Shown here: one piece after another, positions 10,023-19,425 of the stretch
How positions within the stretch are numbered: the stretch's first letter is position 1
Layout: every line of letters begins with the position of its first letter
Assembly: GCA_029204225.1 (NCBI GenBank)
Contig: CM055102.1
Span: 43,278,744 to 43,342,743 of the forward strand
Direction of reading: 5' to 3'
Source: Diphasiastrum complanatum
Taxonomy: Eukaryota > Streptophyta > Lycopodiopsida > Lycopodiales > Lycopodiaceae
Length of the DNA stretch: 64,000 nucleotides
Translations under genes and position numbers: made by a program
Notes under the pieces: model-generated
Seen by the model: the letters and a program-made list of their open reading frames with translations, nothing else
The model's database searches: none
What the model was told of the DNA's origin: nothing

Positions 10023-10696
10023 TGACGCGAAGCGAAGCGACCCGAAGCGAAAGTCGAATGGCGAACAATGCAAAAGTCAACGTACCTCGAAAACCCTAAG
10101 ACACGAAACGAAGCGAAACTCGAAGGTCAAATGATTCACGAAAGTCAAACATGCCTCCCCAGGACCAAAGACACGACACGACATGAAACGAATGGCAGCT
10201 CAACGGGCATGGAACTTTGAACTTCACACTCAGATGAAACAATTAGCAATAACAAAGAGTAACTAACTAGTTGATTAGCGTTAACTACTCTTGTAATTCT
10301 CTGTTTAGCTATCTTGTAAACTCCACACAGTGGAGATATAAACAATTTTCTGGATCAACAGAACACACGGAGAAGAGTGCGTCAGTAGATTACAAGAAGA
10401 AAAGAATAGAAACGAAATAGCTATGTATGAAAGTCTGCCAACGAGCAGAACACAGCGAAAGAGCAGAGTGTCAGGCCGCCAAAGAGCAAGACATTGAACA
10501 TCTCGCTCTAAGAATCAAATTGATAATACAGTTGCTCTCTCTTGTGTATCTCCTTGTCTTTCGCTATCTTGATTGCTAGAATGACTTTTGTTCTGTGATC
10601 TGTAGTCAAGTGTCTAGGATTCTGTAAGCTTACGCATAAGAGAATTAAAAAAAAACAAAATCATTCGCAATACACAAAACCAACTTGTCCGTGACA
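10023..10696 (+). repeat. copia 5' LTR of the outer element (about 674 bp)
   Basis: The end is fixed by ...GTGACA meeting the primer site TGGTATCAGAGC. The start at TGACGCGAAG is chosen because it begins TG and coincides with the end of LRR-like sequence. No second LTR is present for confirmation. The first 180 bases carry repeated CGAAGCGAA/ACACGA motifs. A sequence like TGGAGATATAAAC near 10332 could be the core promoter. Confidence 0.55.
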
Positions 10697-10708
10697 TGGT
10701 ATCAGAGC
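10697..10708 (+). other. primer binding site, initiator tRNA-Met type
   Basis: TGGTATCAGAGC directly follows the LTR and complements the 3' end of plant initiator tRNA-Met, the usual copia primer. Confidence 0.85.
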
Positions 10709-10729
10709 CTACAAGTTATCAGAAATGAC

Positions 10730-11000
10730 TTAGAATTGCTTTGCACAGGAACACAGATCATGCTACACAGTAACACAGACAAAAAACACTCTCCACAGCA
10801 ATCTCACATAGCAACTATATCTCTCAAAACAAAATTACACTGTACATATATTTGTTCACTCAGGAAATCCATGCATGACCCAGGTTGTCGTTGGTGGGAT
10901 GCGTGTCCCGTCGACTTGCCTTGTGGCGAAACCAACTGATCCTTATCCACTGATAGGACCCACAGTACAGTAGCACAGTGATTCTACTTTTATTTTAACT
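10730..11000 (-). repeat. 3' LTR of the nested copia element (non-TG/CA ends)
   Basis: This matches 14753-15025 along its length. On the minus strand the repeat starts AGTTAAAA after a purine-rich AAGGGAGAG tract and ends TTCTAA. These are not the canonical TG...CA termini. Its outer edge lies in the outer element's leader. Confidence 0.8.
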
Positions 11001-11054
11001 CTCTCCCTTAAATTAGAGTCTACTTTATATACAGTCATATACATAGCTTTAAAG

Positions 11055-11297
11055 TCAACAAACTTTAAGTATAGAAAGCTTTGATCTAAACTTATCAAAC
11101 TTTTCTCCAACAAGTGACTTAGTGAAAATATTAGCTAGTTGTTCTTCTGTGCTACAATGAGCAACATGAATTTCACGACTCAGCAGCCTCTCACGTATAA
11201 AGTGATACTGAATCTCAATGTGTTTAGTTCTCGCATGGAACACTAGATTCTTTGCTACTTGAATGCCACTTTGACTGTCGCTATGTAATATTCCCAC
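11055..11297 (-). pseudogene. copia RNase H C-terminal fragment
   Basis: 80 residues resembling the end of copia RNase H: NLVFHARTKHIEIQYHFIRERL followed by a THxxSTEEQLANIFTKSL-like tail. RNase H removes RNA from the RNA-DNA hybrid during reverse transcription. The DEAD/ED catalytic core is missing. It joins integrase C-terminal coding within about 15 bases, so roughly 1.5 kb encoding RT and early RNase H has been deleted. The tail ends just before the purine-rich tract and LTR, as in intact copia elements. Confidence 0.8.
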
Positions 11298-12105
11298 CGG
11301 ATGTATCTACCTTCTCAACATCCTCATCTTCATACATCTTGGATTCATCAAAGATAACATCACGGCTTATATGGACTTTGTTTTCCACTGGATCAAAACA
11401 TCTATAGCCCTTTACACGATCATCATATCCTAGGAATATGCACTTGATAGCTTTCACATCAAGTTTACGTCTCTCTTCCTTAGGAACGTGTACAAAGGCC
11501 TTACATCCAAAGATTCGCAAGTGGTTCACCTTTGGCTTCTTCTTTGTGAATGCTTTCTCAGGTGTTATCTTTGGTATGGCAATGGTAGGACTTCTATTTT
11601 GAAGATAGACTGCCATACTGCATGCTTCTGACCAAAAATCCTTTGGTAGTTTCATCTCAGCTAGCATAGATCTGGCACTTTCCACAATCGTACGATTCTT
11701 GCGCTCAGCTACACCATTGAGGGCAGGAGTATGAGCTTGCGTAAATTGTCTTTTAATCCCACATTGATCACAAAGATCATTGAAGTCATTAGACTTGTAC
11801 TCACCTCCACTATCTGATCTTAGGACTTTGATCTTCCTACCTGTTTGATTTTCGACCAATGCTTTGAAGCTCTTGAAGTTGTCAAATGCATCTCATTTCT
11901 TCTTCAAGAAGTAGATCCACATCTTTCGTGACATATCATCAATAAAGGTCTTAAAATAGAAGGCTTTACCTAAGGACATGGTCCTCATAGGCCCACATAA
12001 ATATGTGTGGATTAAATCCAGGATGTTCTTTGCTCTTGCAACCCTTTATTGAACTTCTCTCGATGCTGCTTCCCATATACACATGATTCGCACATCGATT
12101 TCAAG
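11281..12105 (-). pseudogene. copia integrase, catalytic first Asp lost
   Basis: Integrase inserts the cDNA into the genome. Minus-strand coding begins near 12105 with the CxxC half of the zinc finger (CESCVYGKQHREKF), then FIDDMSRKMWIYFLKKK, a stop near 11893, and an open 192-residue frame (11859-11281) with RSDSGGEYKS and NGVAERKN. The second catalytic Asp and the Glu are present. Where HSDxCGP is expected the sequence reads HTYLCGP, so the first catalytic Asp is Tyr. With the stop and an upstream break the enzyme would be dead. The frame runs to VFGCKAFVHVP and SRDVIFDE before the RT deletion. Confidence 0.85.
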
Positions 12106-12520
12106 TGGTCTTCAATCCTATTACCATCTCCAATTTCCTCATCAAATTGAGACTTCCCAAGTTCAAGAGACCAAGCCTCTTATGCCACAACTCAGTTTGC
12201 AATGGAATGGACGATACAAGTCCATGTTGTCCCTTGATTGTAGCATTCAACCTGTACAATTTTTTATTGGGCTCCCTTACTCCATCCGCAATAACTTTGA
12301 ACTTTTGGTTCACATCCTTCACAAAGCAACGATCATGGGCGAATTCTACCTTCAACTTTTGATCAGTAATGACTCCAACAGAAAGTAGATTTTTCTTCAA
12401 CCCTGGTACGTAAAGTACCTCCCTGATCATCCTGCTTTTTCCATTAGGCAGTTGGATTGAAACAGTGCCTATCCCCTTGATTGCACACCTCGCCATTTGC
12501 CTGTGAAACGGACGTTCCAT
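12101..12520 (-). pseudogene. copia protease end and pre-integrase domain, out of frame with gag
   Basis: 139 residues following gag-protease in a different frame: VLYVPGLKKNLLSVG (C-terminal part of the aspartic protease region) and LWHKRLGLLNLGSLNLM (pre-integrase HHCC start). The second zinc-binding His of the usual LWHxRxGH is Leu here. The overlap with the preceding frame marks a one-base frameshift near 12490. Confidence 0.8.
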
Positions 12521-13493
12521 TATCCAACACTTTCATGCTACTGAACCAATTCTTATTACATGTCATGTGTCTTCTGGATCCCGAGTCAATATACCATGCT
12601 TGATCATCTTGATTAGATGACAATGCAGATATGAAGATGCTAGAGTCTTCAATCTCACCCTCATCGACAAGGTTACCTGCTTGCTTTGGTTTTCCCTTGC
12701 CTTGTTCTGCCAAGAATTTGCGACATTCACTTTTCCAATGGCCCTTTTTACCACAATGGAAGCACTTGCCTTTCTTTTTGGTCTTACTGGAAGATCCCTC
12801 ATCCTCCTGAGACTTGGCAAATTGCTGCTTAGACTTCTTCATGCCCTTGCCCTTGCCTTGTTTTTGGCGTGTCGCAAGTGCCTGATCGTCAGTATTTTGA
12901 CGTCTAGCTTTCACCATTTCTCGCCGTTGCTCTTCCTGCATCAAGATTCCTATGAGCTCGTCAAAGGTTGGCAACCTTTCTCTTGATGCTATTCCGCTCA
13001 CAAACATCTGATAGGGTTCTGCAATGCCGCACAATGCATTGTGCACCAGATCCACATCACATATGCGCTCACCAATAGAATGCAGTTCATCTCTCATTGT
13101 CTTGATTCTGGTCATGTACGTCTGAATGTGCTCTCCTTGCTCCATGCGGGCACTATTCAACTTTGACTTCAAAAACATGATTCTTGACGGATTTGATGTA
13201 TCGGATTGTTCCTTTAGCACATCCCATGCCTTTCTGGGTGTCACAGCATCACATATGTGGGTAATGATGTGATCTTTCACTGACAAGTTACTGAAGGTCA
13301 AAGCTTTCCTCATCTTTTTGTCGAACACTTTGATATCCGCTTCATTTAGCGGCCTTCTCTCATCACCTATGATGATTTCCCACACATCTTTCTCCATCAG
13401 TATGTTTTTCATTTTGAATTTCCACACTGCATAGTTGGAAATCCCATCCAATTTGCTACTTTCACTCAAAATGGACTCTCCCATGTTTGCCAT
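12444..13493 (-). pseudogene. copia gag with zinc knuckle and protease active site
   Basis: An open frame of 349 residues. Residues 15-45 (KLDGISNYAVWKFKMKNIL) are the typical copia gag entry; 55-190 form the UBN2-type gag domain. A lysine-rich linker leads to a zinc knuckle, CFHCGKKGHWKSEC, at about 243-256, and DSGSRRHM near 302 is the protease active site. Gag and protease appear fused as in intact copia polyproteins. Length and domain order are normal, making this the best-kept part of the element; the frame fails shortly after the protease site. The start ATG at 13493 fits the gag alignment. Confidence 0.85.
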
Positions 13494-14736
13494 CGCAAAA
13501 CTGCTTGAAACTTCTGTCGTAGGCTAAAAATAGTATGCTGAGGCCAACAATGATGTCAGAAGTTGAAAATAATGACCTGCACTTTTTCCCTTACCAGGCC
13601 ACTCACAGGTTTTCCACCAATTTGAAAGCCAAATCGGCGTCGCCTTCCGAAATGCACTCAGTCGTCAACTCCCAACTTCGTGCCCAGTAGAATGGTGAAA
13701 TCACTTTTGACGCACTCCGAGCACTTTTTCCACTGCAATCACTCTATTTTGTTGTACCGTACTTGTAGGTACAGTCCGGGTGCCCTTCTTTTTGAAGTTA
13801 TAGCCTTTCATTTGGGTCAAAACGGGCAAAGGACCCAATAATAGAAATTTTCTTTGTTTTTGAACTGTTTCTTCACCTTGAAGAAACTTCATTCTTCACT
13901 TGTGAAGGGACCCAACTCCCATTTCAGTATGAAAATTTTTAATGAAATTGAAGGCCCAATTGCCCTTCAAACTTTCATAGCCCCTTGACTTGCCATCTAA
14001 TGGCTTATTCCGATCCAAAGGCTCACACTGCTTTCCAAAAGCATGATCTTCATAGGGACTCATCCTACGGTCCTACATGCTTTTGTGCGTTGATCCACGC
14101 ACCTACAAGCACGAATCACTCTGGAACGCTAGGAACCCAACCCTCTCCACTGCGCGCGATCTGCCTACGAGCTCTTCCTCCTTCTACGTTTTCCAGCTAT
14201 GGCTCCCTTGAGGACTTTTCAACAATCTCTCTCTCTTTGAGTCACGGTTGTTCACGGCCACTCCTGATCAGGCTTGCACTGCTAGGGTGCCCTCCTGTGT
14301 GCTTTTACAGCTCGAAAAATAGTTCAGAATAGAGAGAAAACTTTGGTTTTTGGACCAGGGTTTTTCTCACAGCCTTGAACTTGGCTTGCTTTTCACAGCT
14401 CTCTGGCTGGCCAAATCAATTGCTCTGAGGTCGCCCTACTATTGGAAACTGAAACTTCACACCGTTTGTCAAACGGTGTCCGATTGATTGCACACTGACT
14501 ACAAACACCGAATAGCCTGCTTTGGAATTTCAAAATTCCGTTTGCTGAGGTTCTGATTCAGCCGACAACCCTTGTCTCTGAATCCTCACACAGTCTCAAG
14601 CTTACCAAGCTTCTGTGTGTTAAACTCTCTACACCAGTGTTTCTCCTTCCGTCTTCAACCCGCCGTAGACCCCGAACTCTCAGAAGACAGTTCTCCCGAA
14701 GCTCTCTTCAACGACGATGATGTATTGTGTACACTC
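13494..14736 (-). other. long leader of the nested copia element, no gene seen
   Basis: About 1.24 kb between primer site and gag ATG, longer than the few hundred bases usual in copia. Frames within it (for example 13985-14332 plus, 13701-13892 minus) have no recognisable domain. It may carry extra sequence picked up by the element, but I cannot identify a source. Confidence 0.45.
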
Positions 14737-14750
14737 CCTGTATGATACCA
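14737..14750 (-). other. primer binding site of the nested element
   Basis: The minus strand reads TGGTATCATACAGG, close to the initiator-tRNA-Met site but diverging after TGGTATCA. It lies two bases from the LTR end. Confidence 0.65.
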
Positions 14751-14752
14751 AA

Positions 14753-15025
14753 TTAGAATTTGCTTTGCACAGGAATACAGATCATGCTACACAGTAACAC
14801 AGACTAGAAAACACTCTCCACAGCAAGCTCACATAGCAACTGTATTTCTCAAAACGAAATTACATTGTACATATATTTGTTCACTCAGGCAACTCATGCA
14901 TGACCCAGGTTGTCGTTGGCGGGACGCATGTCCCGTCGACTTGCCTCGTGGCGAGGCCAACTGATTATTATCCACTGATAGGACCCACAATATAGTAGCA
15001 TAGTGATTCTACTTTACTTTTAACT
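14753..15025 (-). repeat. 5' LTR of the nested copia element
   Basis: Partner of 10730-11000. The boundary with the outer element is set by the end of repeat similarity at AACT, followed by AAATGATATTT of the outer leader. Confidence 0.8.
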
Positions 15026-15060
15026 AAATGATATTTGAGCAGTGATTTTCTAGGCAACAA

Positions 15061-15806
15061 ATGGCTACAATGATCCCGACAAGAGTAGTAATCAGTCTTG
15101 ATGGCGCAAACTACAAGATATGGAAATTTAAAATCAAAACACTTCTGAAGGGCAAAGGCATCTGGCCAGTGACCAAACTCTCAAAGGTGCAACCTCCAGA
15201 GAGAGACCCGAGGAGAGCTAAATGGATCAGAAAGGATGAGCGTGCAATGGCGATCATCGTTTCGTCCATCAACAATAATCTACTCATGTAGATTGAAGAC
15301 TGCGAAAGTAACCATGTAGCAGGGAAAGATTAAAATAGAAGTACGAAGTGAGGACTGTAGCTTTAGTGATGCATCTTCACAATCAGCTGCAATCCATATG
15401 ATGGGATGGCAACCAGTTAGACCAGCACGATGAGAAGATCAGAATGATCTTCGCTCAACTCACTACATCAGGATAGGAGTACCAGGTCCCAACACCACAA
15501 TAGCTGATGTACTTCATGAAGTCTCTACCTACGTCCTATCAGTCGTTGAGAATGCTCATACTGAGTCTACCATATATGACATTCGACAAAGCAATCAGTT
15601 TTGTCACTGATGAGAGACTGATAAGAGACGAGGGAGAAGGAAGTAGTGATCAAGAGAAAGCTCTCTTCACGAAAGGAAAAAAAAAAACAAGAACAAACCC
15701 AGATTTGACAAGACAAAGTCCTCAAATCAACAATCTGCTTTTTGTGATCACTGTCACAAACCAGGCCATATAGCCAACAAATGCTGGTTCAATCCAGCAA
15801 TACCTT
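15061..15806 (+). pseudogene. copia gag of the outer element, broken
   Basis: ATG 15061 opens a gag N-terminus (LDGANYKIWKFKIKTLLKGKG), stopping at 15289. Gag-like sequence continues in other frames: 15507-15773 carries MYFMKSLPTSYQSLR and LPYMTFDKAISFVTDERLIRDE, then the zinc knuckle CDHCHKPGHIANKC near 15740-15785, with a second knuckle (CMHCKKKGHSVYDC) after 15806. At least two frameshifts or stops separate the pieces. Two zinc knuckles in tandem distinguish this family from the other copia elements in the window. The leader upstream is interrupted by the nested element. Confidence 0.8.
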
Positions 15807-15808
15807 GC

Positions 15809-17440
15809 ATGCACTGCAAGAAGAAGGGACACTCTGTATACGATTGCAGATTCGACCCAAAAAGAAAGAACAAGGCTGAGAAAGCAAATATTGCAAAGTC
15901 ATCTAAAGACGTAGATAGAGGTGATGAAGCCTTCACAATACTTGCTGAAACTTCAACGAGCTACACTGAACAAGACTACAATGTAGTCATTGATTTAGGA
16001 GCAACATCACACATCACCTGCAACAAGAAAATTGTGATCGACTTCAGAGAACTCAAAAATAACATTGGAATTCGAGTTTTATTCGATGGCAATACATGCC
16101 ACATGATCGAGAAAACTACAAACAAATTGATGACAGTTGGATGTAGAGAAGGAAACCTCTACCAGGCTAAGATAATCAGCAATTCTGATAGCATATTAAA
16201 TGCATCAGAAAATGAAGATCAGCTCTGGCATAGGAGAATGTATCATCTAAACATGAAGAACCTGTATTACATGTGTAAGAAAGACATAGTCACACGTCTG
16301 AAGATATCAAGACCCGATACTGATGAGTTCTGCGAAGCTTGTCAAAAAGGCAAACAACATCAGGATCCATTCACACATGAGGGAAGAAGAGCCAAAGACG
16401 TTTTTGAGCTCATCCACTCAGATGTCTGTGGACCGATAATAATGGATTCGCTCTCAAGATCAAGGTATTTCCTGACGTTCATAGATGATTACAGCTGGAT
16501 GACTATGATCTACTACCTAAAGAAAAAATCTGAAGTGTTTGACTTCTTCATGAAGTTTGTGGCATTTGCAGAGAGACACACCTCAAAGCGGATTCAGATC
16601 ATCAGATCTAACAATGGAGGTGAGTACAAGAGCAAAGAATTTTCAAAATTCTACCAAAAATAGGGGATAGAGCATCAGTTCACTCATGCGTACACGCCAG
16701 AATATAATGGTGTCACAGAAAGTAGAAACATGACACTAGTCAAAGGAGCCAGATGCATGATGGCACAGGCTCGATTGCCAAGTCAATTTTGGGCTGAGGC
16801 AATAGCTATAGCAGTACACCTGTAGAACAGATTAACAACGACAACGTTGGAGAATAAGACACCATACGAAATGTGGACAAGTAGAAAGCCTGATCTATCA
16901 TATGTACGTGTGTTTGGATGTGCAACATACAAGCACATTCCAAAAGAAAAAAGAAGCAAGCTCGATGATAAATCAGAACAAACAATCATGGTCGGGTACT
17001 CGAACGGATCACAAGTGTACAGACTCTACAATCTAACCACGAAGAAGGCTGTTTCGAGTAGAGATGTGAAGTTCGATGAGTCCACATTCCCTAGACTAAA
17101 AGATGAGAATGGCCATGAGATCTTCGCACTGCTACCAATTCAAGAGGGAGATTGAGGACATACGTCAAATCAGAATGTTGAGCCATAGACTCCAGAGTAG
17201 CAGGAAACAGAAGATCAACCCCACGAACAAGAAACATTCGAGCAGTGACGAAACGAAATCAAAAGGTCAACAAGACAAAGAAGACCTCCAAATCGATACA
17301 CTGACAATCTTCAGTGGAGCAAAGACACTCAATTCAAGTACTGTAGCTTCACAGAAGAGCCAACAACATATCAAGAAGTTGTCCAGAGTCTAGAGGGAGA
17401 ATTCTAGAAGCAGGCAATGTCAGAAGAGATGTTCATTCCC
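15809..17440 (+). pseudogene. copia protease-integrase and start of RT, truncated
   Basis: The frame 15809-16663 holds the second zinc knuckle, a protease site altered to DLGATSHI (DSG expected), the HHCC finger (LWHRRMYHLN...CEACQKGKQH), HSDVCGP with the first catalytic Asp, and RSNNGGEYKS, where the second catalytic Asp is Asn. A stop follows at 16662. The remaining core (NGVTESRN with the catalytic Glu) lies in 16664-16825, ended by another stop. 16847-17155 is the integrase C-terminal region (VFGCATYKHIPKEKR, SRDVKFDE). 17340-17440 shows only the first RT residues (EEPTTYQEVVQS, KQAMSEEM) before homology stops. Two catalytic losses and several stops indicate long inactivity. Confidence 0.85.
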
Positions 17441-18370
17441 ATTGCAAATTTATAGTTGATTAATCAAGAGGTTGACCAAATTGGACGTCTTCTTGATATT
17501 GAAGATTTTCATCACTCTGATTCTCAAGTTGGTTTTCTTTTATTGAAACCATGATCCAAAACTAAGTGACTCTCATATTTAGGCATTCTTCTTTTGGACT
17601 CATTTCTATTGGATGAATTTCTATTTCTTTGATTAGATTTACCTACTTCATTGATTTTTTTTATATCACCTTGGATATATATATATATATATAGAAACAT
17701 TCATAATTGAGAACATGGGCTAATTATGTGCAAGACATGACAACCATACTTGTCATTGTATGGTTCAAACAATAAATTAAAATAGAAATTGTGTTTTTTA
17801 TCAGTGGAATCCCCTACAACCATCTTTTTCTATTATGAATTTTTTAATTTTGAGCATCTATGTTATCATTATTATGATTTATAATATTTCACATTGATTT
17901 TTCTTACCAATACGGATTTGTCAGATATATTCCAATATCTAATAAGTCATTTTTCTTGTTATCAACTCAATATTGATCTACAAAAGAATATGGAATCTTG
18001 TCTTAGATTGAAACACAAATTTAGAGTTGTGTAACATGCAAGAAGTATGCATTCCCATAAGAAACATGCTAGAATATTATGGGATAGAGGAGCCCTGAGC
18101 TAGAATTCTGCCATTTTCGCAACAAGCCATCCCCTTGTTGCTATTCAAAGAGGATTAGTAGAAAAGAGCACTAGGGTTAGACTTAACATTTTTTTAAAGG
18201 CTACCTTGCAATTTCAATTATTGTCCTCTACCTTTGAACTAGTTTACACCTTGACTAACTTGAACACATAGTCTTATGCTTGCAAGGCTATGCCTAAAAG
18301 ACTCTAAAAAATAATGTAGTAGTACCTCACAAAAAAGTAATTGAGATTGTTTAATGAGAACATAATGCAT
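17441..18370. other. no gene seen; contains a (TA)9 run
   Basis: AT-rich sequence following the copia truncation point. (TA)n at 17677-17694 is the only clear feature. No LTR or coding motif recognised. Confidence 0.4.
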
Positions 18371-18386
18371 CATTTTAAAGTCTATG

Positions 18387-18471
18387 CTTCTTGGTTTTCA
18401 AGGGAGGCTCGAACTTGGGACCAAAGAAACTTTGGATGCCAAGTTAACCAACTAGGCCAACCCCTTTGGGC
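18387..18471 (-). mobile_element. minimal tRNA-derived SINE (85 bp) with 16-bp target duplication
   Basis: The minus strand holds an RNA polymerase III A-box-like GGCCTAGTTGGTTAAC and a B-box-like AAGTTCGAGCC about 30 bases apart, the internal promoter layout of a tRNA-derived SINE. The element is bracketed by perfect copies of CATTTTAAAGTCTATG (18371-18386 and 18472-18487), a target-site duplication of LINE-type retroposition. Only the tRNA-like head and a few extra bases lie between the duplications, so there is little or no body. Alternatives are a 5' piece of a longer SINE or a retroposed tRNA-like transcript. The exact duplication makes the insertion convincing. Confidence 0.75.
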
Positions 18472-18487
18472 CATTTTAAAGTCTATG

Positions 18488-18546
18488 GGGTTGTCTATTA
18501 GAGAATGATTTGTTTCCCACCATGGTGCAAGGTTCAAGTCCATGGT
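18488..18546 (+). mobile_element. second tRNA-derived SINE head, opposite orientation
   Basis: Immediately after the target duplication, plus-strand sequence has the tRNA-like layout GTCTATTAGAGAATGA (A-box region), TTTCCCACCATGGTG and GGTTCAAGTCC (B box). CCCACCATGGTG...GGTTCAAGTCC is typical of plant SINE heads. No clear body or tail boundary was found. The 85-bp SINE may have inserted beside this older one. Confidence 0.5.
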
Positions 18547-19420
18547 AGAGATGTATCAATTTATAGATGGAGTTTACATAAAGCTTGCTTCAATGTGATT
18601 TTGTACATAATGCTCTAGTTGCCTATTAAGTTACCACGACATTAGTAAGATTCATACTTCATGACCATGTAAATTCTCTTATGTGCCTCCTGCATGTTGC
18701 TATCAAACATTATATCCTCACAATAATTGAGTAGGAAAGAGTTGTTAGTTTGTCTATAAAAGCTTCAAACCATATTGCAACAGAAAAGATATACATGGGA
18801 GCCATGGTGCTTCAAATTTGCCTCAATTTTTTGTTGGTTAAATTAGGAGGTACATAACTTACATGGCAATGCTAGTGTAAGTAGTACATTGAGAACATGT
18901 CATCTACATTACAAATTCATAGAAATGTATTGAGAAAACATTAACATTGTATTTTGTTCTAGGTCTGACCCTTCAGATTACTATGGATTCACCACTTTTT
19001 TATTATTCCCTCATATGTAGGTTTCTAAAACAATGAGATAAGCCCAAAATAGATTCTTTGTCCTTGAAGGGCATAAACTCTTATAACCAATCTTATTGAT
19101 AGGTAGCTACTTTCTCTTCCCTTTGGGACAAGTAAACGAATTCAAGAACAATCCCCAAATGTGTATTGTAAATCAAAATTTGTTACATGTACATGAATCT
19201 TAGAAGCTTGGAAAGTCACTTCAGGCATTACACTTTGAAGAGAAGTGGTTTTTTAAAGAATTTAAAGCTTTATGACATTTTGCAAACTCGTGAGGTTATC
19301 TTCAATTGTAAGCCTTTGAGTCACATTAATCATTCAACCCCTCACCACAACATGTCGACTTTCTAAGTTTAGTATCAAAATTTGACCTTGAACATAATTG
19401 CATGGATTATCTAATTGCCC
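18547..19420. other. no gene seen
   Basis: AT-rich sequence up to the target duplication of the large GC-rich element. It continues after 24491, so 17441-19425 and 24487 onward were contiguous before insertion. Confidence 0.4.
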
Positions 19421-19425
19421 ATTGG

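Larger units (their letters stand above)
10729..15025 (-). mobile_element. nested Ty1/copia element (minus strand) lacking reverse transcriptase
   Basis: Two direct repeats of about 272 bp (10730-11000 and 14753-15025) flank gag, protease, integrase and an RNase H tail on the minus strand. Flanking sequence shares TCATT/TCATTT on both sides, consistent with a 5-6 bp target duplication. It sits about 20 bases after the primer site of the outer plus-strand element, whose leader resumes at 15026. The LTRs differ at roughly 20 positions by eye, so the insertion is not very recent. The whole RT region is missing between integrase and RNase H, and several frames are broken. Confidence 0.85.
10023..17440 (+). 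mobile_element. Ty1/copia element (plus strand), 3'-truncated and split by a nested element
   Basis: The order is LTR (10023-10696), primer site (10697), leader interrupted by a minus-strand copia element (10729-15025), then gag (15061 on), zinc knuckles, protease, integrase and only the first part of RT, stopping near 17440. Integrase ahead of RT defines copia. The rest of RT, RNase H and the 3' LTR are absent, so the 3' half was deleted. The interruption shows that this element is older than the nested one. Confidence 0.85.

Noticed and set aside
13985-14332. 115-codon plus-strand frame
   Set aside because: It lies antisense in the nested copia leader; composition is ordinary and no homologous motif was seen.
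18387-18546. Functional tRNA genes
   Set aside because: A and B boxes are present but no cloverleaf with proper acceptor and anticodon stems could be drawn, and the target duplication points to a SINE.
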